Source: JASMTM01 sp964441735 (GTDB lineage Bacteria > Thermotogota > Thermotogae > Petrotogales > Kosmotogaceae). From it: 10,166 nucleotides of DNA. Both the position numbers and the translations under genes were made by a program. The notes beneath the pieces were generated by a model. The model made no database searches, was not told the DNA's origin, and worked only from the letters and a program-made list of their open reading frames with translations. The stretch is from the NCBI GenBank assembly GCA_964441735.1, contig CAYTVB010000061.1, positions 1 to 10,166 of the forward strand. Direction: 5' to 3'. Of the stretch, positions 4,806-10,166 are shown piece by piece. The first letter of the stretch is position 1. Each line of letters opens with the position of its first letter.

Positions 4806-6011
4806 ATGAAAGCAAAAAAACAAAACTTTGCTGGCTTTATCTGGCACGCTATATTTTTGGCATTGACAATGGCATTTGTTGAAGTAAATACTGTTATTCC
4901 ATCGATGATAATGGAGTCGGGTGGCCAGGGTTTTGCTGTTGGATTGAGTACAGCAATTATGGTTGGAATTCCTTTGCTTGTTCAACTATTGTTTGCGAGT
5001 TATTTAACGATAAAGCCTAGAAAAAAACCTTATTTGATTTTTGGTATATATCTTAGAATAGCTGCTTTATTTGGTATAGGTTTTTTATTAAGATCAAGTT
5101 TTGAATCTGCAACACTTTTATTTCTAATATTTGTAGTTCTTTCAATATTTTCGTTCAGCGGAGTATTTGCAGGGATTTGCTATACGGATCTTCTTGGAAA
5201 AGGTGTTGCCCTTCAAGATAGAAAATCTTTTATGACCTTTAGACAAATTGCCGGAAGTGGTTTATCACTTCTCGGAGCGTTTTTTGCGCGTCATATTGTG
5301 AGTAATGTTAAATATCCAAACAATTATTCAATAATGTTTTTTATTGCAGGGAGTTCGCTTGTTATTGCATCCTTCGGTTTTTTTGTCTTAAAAGAAAAGA
5401 AGGTTGACACAAAGAAAATGCCCGATTTTTGGACAATAGTAAAAAGTATTCCATCTACATTAAAAAGAGACTCGAACCTATTAAACTACATTTTGTTTAC
5501 CAATTTTACAGGATTTGGTTTGGTTCTGATTCCTTTTTATGTAATGCTTGCAAAGAAAAGCTTTGGATTAAGTGGCGAAAATGTGGGAAATTTTTTACTG
5601 TTCCAGATGGGAGGTATGCTTCTGGCTGGATTTATGTGGAGACGGTTCCTGAACAAAAGTAGTCTAAAGAAACTTTTACAAAGATGCGTGATAATAGGAA
5701 GTCTTATACCAATATTATCATTGATACTCGCAAAGACTACAGTTGAGATGTTTATAGTAATTTTCATGTTATCTGCAATAACTTTAAGTGCCAGGAAGAT
5801 TAGTTTTGAATGGTTGTTAATTGAAATAACAAATGATGAGAACAGATCGCTTTATACAGGAATTGCAGGAGCACTAAATCTTGTTACAGCGCTAATACCA
5901 TTGTTATTAGGTACAATGATAGAAACAATTGGTTTTTTACCTGTTTTTATTGCTTCAGGTATATCGATAATTTCAGGTCTTCATTTTCTTAATAAGATTG
6001 GAATCGAATAG
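4806..6011 (+). CDS. Major facilitator superfamily (MFS) transporter
   Basis: A 401-residue integral membrane protein of normal MFS length, with about twelve hydrophobic segments. There is a polar central loop near residues 196-225 (LKEKKVDTKKMPDFW and after) between the two six-helix halves. A basic loop after the second helix (TIKPRKKPYL, about 68-77) fits the usual MFS loop 2-3 position, although the classical GxLaDrxGrr motif is not recognisable. GAGAGG (4794-4799) lies six bases before the ATG, so the start is secure. It is transcribed away from the PadR operon and shares a 13-base motif with it, so co-regulation is likely. Substrate unknown. Drug or metabolite efflux is the common role of such PadR- or MarR-neighbouring MFS proteins, but this is inference. 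Confidence 0.85.
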   Translation: MKAKKQNFAGFIWHAIFLALTMAFVEVNTVIPSMIMESGGQGFAVGLSTAIMVGIPLLVQLLFASYLTIKPRKKPYLIFGIYLRIAALFGIGFLLRSSFESATLLFLIFVVLSIFSFSGVFAGICYTDLLGKGVALQDRKSFMTFRQIAGSGLSLLGAFFARHIVSNVKYPNNYSIMFFIAGSSLVIASFGFFVLKEKKVDTKKMPDFWTIVKSIPSTLKRDSNLLNYILFTNFTGFGLVLIPFYVMLAKKSFGLSGENVGNFLLFQMGGMLLAGFMWRRFLNKSSLKKLLQRCVIIGSLIPILSLILAKTTVEMFIVIFMLSAITLSARKISFEWLLIEITNDENRSLYTGIAGALNLVTALIPLLLGTMIETIGFLPVFIASGISIISGLHFLNKIGIE

Positions 6012-6013
6012 AC

Positions 6014-6028
6014 TTAAACCTGGTTTAA
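6014..6028. repeat. Short palindrome just after the MFS gene
   Basis: TTAAAC-CTG-GTTTAA begins three bases after the MFS stop codon. It could be a weak terminator stem, since A and T follow it, or an operator. The stem is AT-rich and there is no clear T run. The rest of the 6012-6168 gap is AT-rich; TATAAT occurs at 6120-6125 and 6130-6135, without a convincing -35. Confidence 0.25.
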
Positions 6029-6168
6029 AAATTCTATGTAACAAACCAAAATTGTTCTAAAAGAATTAACTGTATTTTTTCTTACAGCATAAAATATTCG
6101 CTTAGCAAACTGTTATCATTATAATTATCTATAATAATTTCAGAAAAATTATTAAGGATTGTGTGAAT

Positions 6169-7200
6169 ATGAAACGTTTTGATGAAAGAGATACTATTTT
6201 TTCGCGTATGTCATTACAAAAAGGTTCAAAAAAATATGAAGAATACTACAAAAGTCATCCTGAATTACTGGATAATGATAACAGACTGAGAAATATGCCC
6301 GATCTTGCCTCTGCTGAATCTCCTACTTTCGACCCCATTGAGTCAAGAATTTCTAAAGCTAACTTCATGTTTCTAAACAGCTTAAGAACAATGGTTGAGT
6401 TTAATAGTGATACGCAAAAGAAGAAAATAAAGCCTGATGAGACAAGCAAGACATTAAAAGAACTTCCCCTCTATTACGGCGCAAAACATTCTGGAATAAC
6501 CAAAATGAAAGACTATCACTACTATAGTTATAGAGGAAGAATAGGTTTTGGTTACGGTGAGAAGATAACAGAACACCTTCCTTATGGACTGGCATTCACG
6601 GTAGAAATGAAGCGAAATGCTTTGAATGAAGCGCCAGGCGCGAGAGAACTAACCGAAAGCTCAAGGGCTTATGTTGAAGCTGCTGTCATAAGCATGCAAC
6701 TGGCTTACTTTATTAAGGAACTGGGTTATAACGCCCGTGTACATATTGATAAAAACTATCTTGTACTGGTTTCTCTGGTGGCTTATGATGCCGGTCTTGG
6801 TGTTTTTGGAAGAAGTGGGCTTCTCATAACACCTGATTTTGGTCCTGCAGTAAGGATAGGCGTAGTTACGACGGATCTGCCATTGATTGCTGATGAAAAA
6901 CTCAACTTCAATATCTCAGAGTTTTGTAAAATATGCAATATTTGTTCAACTACCTGTCCAGGAAGAGCAATACCCCGGGGCGGTCGAGAAATGTTTAATG
7001 GGAATTTGAGATGGAGGGTCAATCAGGAAAAGTGTTATGAATTTTGGAAGAAAATTGGTACCGATTGTGGTATATGTATGAAAAATTGTCCCTTTGGAAA
7101 TGGAATAGATTTGAGTAATCTAAATGAAAATGAATATTTGAAGAATCCAAAATTGTTGTTTGAAAGATATATGAGTCTTCGGACAACCGGATTGTTTTAG
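6169..7200 (+). CDS. Reductive dehalogenase-like corrinoid/Fe-S protein, without Tat signal
   Basis: A 343-residue homologue of RdhA reductive dehalogenases. The N-terminus (FDERDTIFSRM, then YYKSHPELL) is typical of RdhA-like proteins rather than of the related tRNA epoxyqueuosine reductase QueG. The middle (DAGLGVFGRSGLLITPDFGP, then VR..VVTTDLPL) is the corrinoid-domain signature shared by the family. Near the C-terminus two [4Fe-4S] clusters are encoded: Cys253, 256, 259, 263 (CxxCxxCxxxCP) and Cys289, 300, 303, 307 (Cx10CxxCxxxCP). All eight cysteines are present. There is no twin-arginine signal and no RdhB anchor gene nearby, so it is probably cytoplasmic and not respiratory. The start could be ATG 6169, ten bases after AAGGA, or GTG 6163, four bases after it. 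I prefer the ATG. Substrate unknown; dehalogenation itself is not proven by the family. Confidence 0.88.
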   Translation: MKRFDERDTIFSRMSLQKGSKKYEEYYKSHPELLDNDNRLRNMPDLASAESPTFDPIESRISKANFMFLNSLRTMVEFNSDTQKKKIKPDETSKTLKELPLYYGAKHSGITKMKDYHYYSYRGRIGFGYGEKITEHLPYGLAFTVEMKRNALNEAPGARELTESSRAYVEAAVISMQLAYFIKELGYNARVHIDKNYLVLVSLVAYDAGLGVFGRSGLLITPDFGPAVRIGVVTTDLPLIADEKLNFNISEFCKICNICSTTCPGRAIPRGGREMFNGNLRWRVNQEKCYEFWKKIGTDCGICMKNCPFGNGIDLSNLNENEYLKNPKLLFERYMSLRTTGLF

Positions 7201-7257
7201 ATACTTTCCATATGTTCTGCTTTACTTAATTTGTTTGTCTATATTGCCTGAAACGCT

Positions 7258-7285
7258 TTGTTTTTAAACAATTATTTTGTATGAT
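7258..7285 (+). promoter_or_regulatory. Possible promoter of the APC permease gene, with overlapping palindrome
   Basis: TTGTTT (7258-7263) and TATGAT (7280-7285) are 16 bases apart and end about 35 bases before the ATG. The -35 box is one arm of the perfect inverted repeat TTGTTT-TT-AAACAA (7258-7271), which may be an operator. Confidence 0.35.
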
Positions 7286-7320
7286 TTATTTACTATGATA
7301 TCTTTAGGCGTACTATACAT

Positions 7321-8676
7321 ATGAAAATGAAAACACTTGGACTGGTTGATCTCATAGCTCTGGAAGTGGGAATGACCATAGGAGCAGGGATATTCACCTA
7401 TTTACCAATAGCTTCTTCGAAAGCAGGAAATGGGACGATTGTTGCTCTTGTGATTGCTGCAGTCCCCATGCTTTTCATTCTATTGAACCTTATGATTATT
7501 GGATCAATTTTGCCAACTACAGGTGGGACATTCAAATATGGTGCCTATCTTTTCTCACCAACTTTTTCGTTTGTTGGACTCTGGATTTATCTTTTTGGGG
7601 CCTTTGTAGGGTTCTTTCCATTAACTGCGTTGACACTTTCAAAATACCTTAAAAATATCTGGCAGAATATTCCACTAATTCCATTTGCTATACTTTTATT
7701 GACTGTTTTTTATATAATCAATGTTTTTGGAATTAAGATTGCGTCCAGAATGGAAATAGTATTTGTTGCAACACTCTTTATATCACTTTTTGTGTATGTG
7801 TTATTCGGTCTGCAGAATATTAAACCGGTAAATTTTGAAGGAATTTTTTCACACAGTATAGATGGCGTTCTTTATTCAGCAGCACTGTTAACCTTTATTT
7901 TTCTTGGTTCAAATGCGGTTCTTGAAGTTGGGGGAGAAATAAAGAATGCCAGAAGGAATATGCCGCTTTCGGTCATAATTTCTTTTGTAGCTGTACTGAT
8001 AATATATCTCGCTATCGCCTTTGTTACTTTTGGTGCAGCAAGCCCTGAAGTATCTTCAGAAGGCACTTTAAACGCTGTTGCAACTAGATTTCTTAAAGGC
8101 TTTTTTTATTATTTCTTCACCTTTGGTGGACCTGTACTTGCAATTGTTACAAGTATAAACGCAACTTATATGTGGGGATCTCGTTCTTTGATAGCTTTAT
8201 CCAGAATGGGAGTTATTCCTTCAAGGCTATCAAAATTAAATCGATGGGGAACTCCTTTTGCTCTTATTACGGGTATCTGGATTGTTTCATGTATGGCGCT
8301 CTTAATTATTGGAGAAGAAGGATTGGATATCTTTGCTTTGTTTGCTTCAATTGGGGGAGTTGCAATACTCATTCCTTCAATTCTTGCTCTAACCAGAATA
8401 AACAGATTTAGTAAGCTCCAGAAACTTGTACCGGGTTATGTAAAGAAAAATTGGTTTGTCTTTTTACCCTGGCTAGGTGTTCTTTTTTCGATAATTATTT
8501 TCATTTTGCTCATCTATCAGTTGCTGACTGAACACAATCCGTATTATCTGATAGGTTTATTTGTATGGATTTTGTTAGGTTTAATTTACATTAAAATGAG
8601 AAGAAAATATCTTAAATCAAAAGATAAAGATCCCTTTGAAAAAGAAGTTTCATCGGAACTCTTTATTGAAGAGTGA
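7321..8676 (+). CDS. APC superfamily amino acid permease
   Basis: A 451-residue membrane protein with about twelve helices. The first helix carries the broken-helix APC motif GMTIGAGIF (17-25), where the substrate is usually held by backbone atoms. PTTGGTFKYG follows the second helix, and the conserved cytoplasmic loop GGEIKNARRNMP (about 203-214) comes after the sixth. A charged tail (KMRRKYLKSKDKD and after) ends the protein. These are standard features of amino acid/polyamine/organocation transporters of the plasma membrane. Helix 1 and loop motifs do not fix the substrate. The SD is weak (TAGG about 12 bases before the ATG); a second ATG two codons on is possible. The gene stands alone, and its stop is only 28 bases from the end of the convergent lipoprotein gene. 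Confidence 0.9.
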   Translation: MKMKTLGLVDLIALEVGMTIGAGIFTYLPIASSKAGNGTIVALVIAAVPMLFILLNLMIIGSILPTTGGTFKYGAYLFSPTFSFVGLWIYLFGAFVGFFPLTALTLSKYLKNIWQNIPLIPFAILLLTVFYIINVFGIKIASRMEIVFVATLFISLFVYVLFGLQNIKPVNFEGIFSHSIDGVLYSAALLTFIFLGSNAVLEVGGEIKNARRNMPLSVIISFVAVLIIYLAIAFVTFGAASPEVSSEGTLNAVATRFLKGFFYYFFTFGGPVLAIVTSINATYMWGSRSLIALSRMGVIPSRLSKLNRWGTPFALITGIWIVSCMALLIIGEEGLDIFALFASIGGVAILIPSILALTRINRFSKLQKLVPGYVKKNWFVFLPWLGVLFSIIIFILLIYQLLTEHNPYYLIGLFVWILLGLIYIKMRRKYLKSKDKDPFEKEVSSELFIEE

Positions 8677-8704
8677 TTTTTCATAATAAAAAAGTTAATA
8701 TTTA

Positions 8705-10048
8705 TCAATAATAAACTGTAACACCCCTGGTCTCTAGTTCTTCTATGTTTTGCATGTCTTCAGAACCTTCAGTTAAATCCAAATCATTGAAACTTATATC
8801 CAGAATATCACCCTCACCCAATCCTGGGTCGTCAACTAATGGCCCAATATCTGAAATTTCATTATGTTTCAGATTAAGTTCTTCAATCTCTACCATATTT
8901 TGAAGTATTGAAATGTTTTCAACATTATTATTCATTAACCTGAAATGCGTTAACTTAGTAAGTGAGGCAAGAGGTGTAATATCGGTTATGTCACAGGTCA
9001 TGAGGTCGAGTTTTTTCAGGTTGGTTAATTCTGATAATGATAGCAAATCCTCGTCCTCTATATCATTTTGATAAATCTCAAGAATCTCAAGATTTTCAAG
9101 GTTTTCTAAAGGGGCAAGATCATTGATGTTGTTATTTCCCAGTTTTAATTCTGTCAGAGTTGCTGCGTTTTGGATAGGAGTTAACACTGAAATATCGTTC
9201 CCAGTTAGATTTAAGATTTTCAGATTTGTTAGTTTTTCAGCAAAATCCAAATAAATTATTTTATTGGCCCCAGCATAAATGACTTCTAGCTTGCTCAATC
9301 CTGATAGAGGATTCAGCGTTTCTATTTCATTATTAAATACATGAAGAAATCTTAAATCTTCAGCATACTGTAGTCCTGTTAGGTCAGTCAGATTACTGTT
9401 TTCATTATGAAAAGTAGTCATATCTTTTAGTTCTACAGAATAAACGGGAGTGGCATCTTTACCCAGCCTTTCCAATAATATTGTTAGAAGTGATTCATCG
9501 GGTATATAAACAACCTCACCTATTGTGGCGCACGTAGTAACAGTAATATCATCTATCCAAACTGAGTTCTGATAATCGTCTTCCTTTGAATGTCTGTTAT
9601 ATTTCCACTGCAATGTATGAGTCCCTTCTAGAGTAATGAACCTGGTTACTTTCTCCCAATCGCTCTTAAAAGACCAAACACCTACTGATTGTTCATCAAC
9701 AAGAAATTCAAGAGAATCTTTTATCGGATCACAGTCAACCTTTCTAAAGAATGTTATATATGCTTTTTCTGTCAGATTCAAGGTTATTTCAAAACTGCTA
9801 TTTTGAAATCGTTTTATGTTACCCATCTCCGCAGAATAATTGCCCAAATAAACTACCTGATTTTGTACGATGGGCTCTACATGGCCTTCAAGATACCAGT
9901 TATGCTGATCGAAATTACCAGATTCAAAATCTTCTAAGAATATTGGGATACAATCTGGTGGTTTAAGAATACCTGTACAGGATATGAGCAAAACTAAACA
10001 GATTATTGCAAGAGGAAATATTGATTGCTTTCTTTTTATAAAAATCAC
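8705..10048 (-). CDS. Leucine-rich-repeat lipoprotein with N-terminal MAM/jelly-roll-like domain
   Basis: A 447-residue surface lipoprotein. A basic N-terminus and a hydrophobic core end in the lipobox Leu-Ile-Ser-Cys (21-24), so Cys24 should be lipidated. Residues about 38-178 look like a MAM/concanavalin-like jelly roll (LEDFESGNFDQHNWYLEGH at the start, HTLQWKYNR and WIDDITV near the end). From about 215 come nine or so 22-residue SDS22/internalin-type repeats with the pattern LxxLxxLxLxxNxIxDIxPL. The last is a capping repeat (DDPGLGEGD), and the end is ELETRGVTVYY, a common close for such proteins. It likely binds protein or glycan outside the cell; no enzyme is indicated. The GTG at 10046-10048 lies inside the SD sequence (AGGAGTGA). 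The ATA at 10037-10039, eight bases after GGAG and followed by KRK, is a better-spaced but non-canonical start. Confidence 0.88.
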   Translation of the reverse strand: MIFIKRKQSIFPLAIICLVLLISCTGILKPPDCIPIFLEDFESGNFDQHNWYLEGHVEPIVQNQVVYLGNYSAEMGNIKRFQNSSFEITLNLTEKAYITFFRKVDCDPIKDSLEFLVDEQSVGVWSFKSDWEKVTRFITLEGTHTLQWKYNRHSKEDDYQNSVWIDDITVTTCATIGEVVYIPDESLLTILLERLGKDATPVYSVELKDMTTFHNENSNLTDLTGLQYAEDLRFLHVFNNEIETLNPLSGLSKLEVIYAGANKIIYLDFAEKLTNLKILNLTGNDISVLTPIQNAATLTELKLGNNNINDLAPLENLENLEILEIYQNDIEDEDLLSLSELTNLKKLDLMTCDITDITPLASLTKLTHFRLMNNNVENISILQNMVEIEELNLKHNEISDIGPLVDDPGLGEGDILDISFNDLDLTEGSEDMQNIEELETRGVTVYY

Positions 10049-10077
10049 TCCTGAACTTCGAAAATTAAAACGACTTT

Positions 10078-10106
10078 ATTCTAGCAAGGTTATTTCTCAT
10101 AACCAA
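10078..10106 (-). promoter_or_regulatory. Promoter of the lipoprotein gene with palindrome in the spacer
   Basis: On the minus strand TTGGTT (10101-10106) and TAGAAT (10078-10083) are exactly 17 bases apart and lie about 35 bases before the start region. The spacer holds the perfect inverted repeat GGTTAT-TTCTC-ATAACC (10088-10104), which overlaps the -35 box and could be a repressor site. Confidence 0.5.
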
Positions 10107-10166
10107 GAGAAATCAACAGAAAAACCCATAATTCTTTGAATTCATTTTGATAAACGATAAAAGAAG

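Noticed and set aside
6169..7200. Epoxyqueuosine reductase QueG as the identity of the double-cluster Fe-S protein
   Set aside because: The N-terminal FDERDTIFSRM and YYKSHPELL segments and the LITPDFGP..VVTTDLPL form are those of RdhA-like proteins; QueG lacks this N-terminal part.

Overview
The window comes from an AT-rich bacterial chromosome, roughly one third G+C by eye. Strong Shine-Dalgarno (SD) sequences of the GGAGG/AGGAG type, coupled starts, a lipoprotein signal and bacterial -10 boxes all point to Bacteria. The mix of genes (corrinoid/Fe-S reductive dehalogenase homologue, PadR and MarR regulators, DUF318-type permeases, SDS22-like leucine-rich lipoprotein) suggests a low-GC anaerobe. 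Thermotogota-like or Clostridia-like lineages are both possible, and I cannot decide from the window alone. There are no rRNA, tRNA, CRISPR, transposase or phage genes.

Layout. 1-299 (minus) is a decayed membrane-protein gene, readable only by joining three pieces in different frames. 423-1028 (minus) is a small exported protein with a C-terminal anchor. 1268-2745 (plus) is a two-gene operon, a MarR regulator overlapping an extended-SDR dehydrogenase/epimerase by ATGA, with a clear inverted repeat at the promoter. 2825-4511 (minus) is a tight four-gene operon: PadR regulator, small cupin, and two half-size paralogous permeases. 4806-6011 (plus) is an MFS transporter divergent from that operon across a motif-rich 294-base gap. 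6169-7200 (plus) is a stand-alone reductive dehalogenase-like double [4Fe-4S] protein without a Tat signal. 7321-8676 (plus) is an APC-type amino acid permease. 8705-10048 (minus) is a lipoprotein with a jelly-roll/MAM-like domain followed by nine or so leucine-rich repeats.

The most interesting part is the PadR/cupin/half-permease block. The PadR reading frame continues upstream of its first ATG into a His/Cys-containing stretch that resembles the N-terminus of a recognisable PadR subgroup. Its good SD sequence sits in front of an ATT codon. The two permeases align without gaps over about 100 residues, so they look like the two halves of one transporter encoded as separate subunits. A 13-base motif occurs in opposite orientations near the PadR gene and near the divergent MFS gene, which suggests one regulator controls both. 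My working inference is a ligand-responsive export module (metal, metalloid or small organic). The substrate cannot be read from the sequence.
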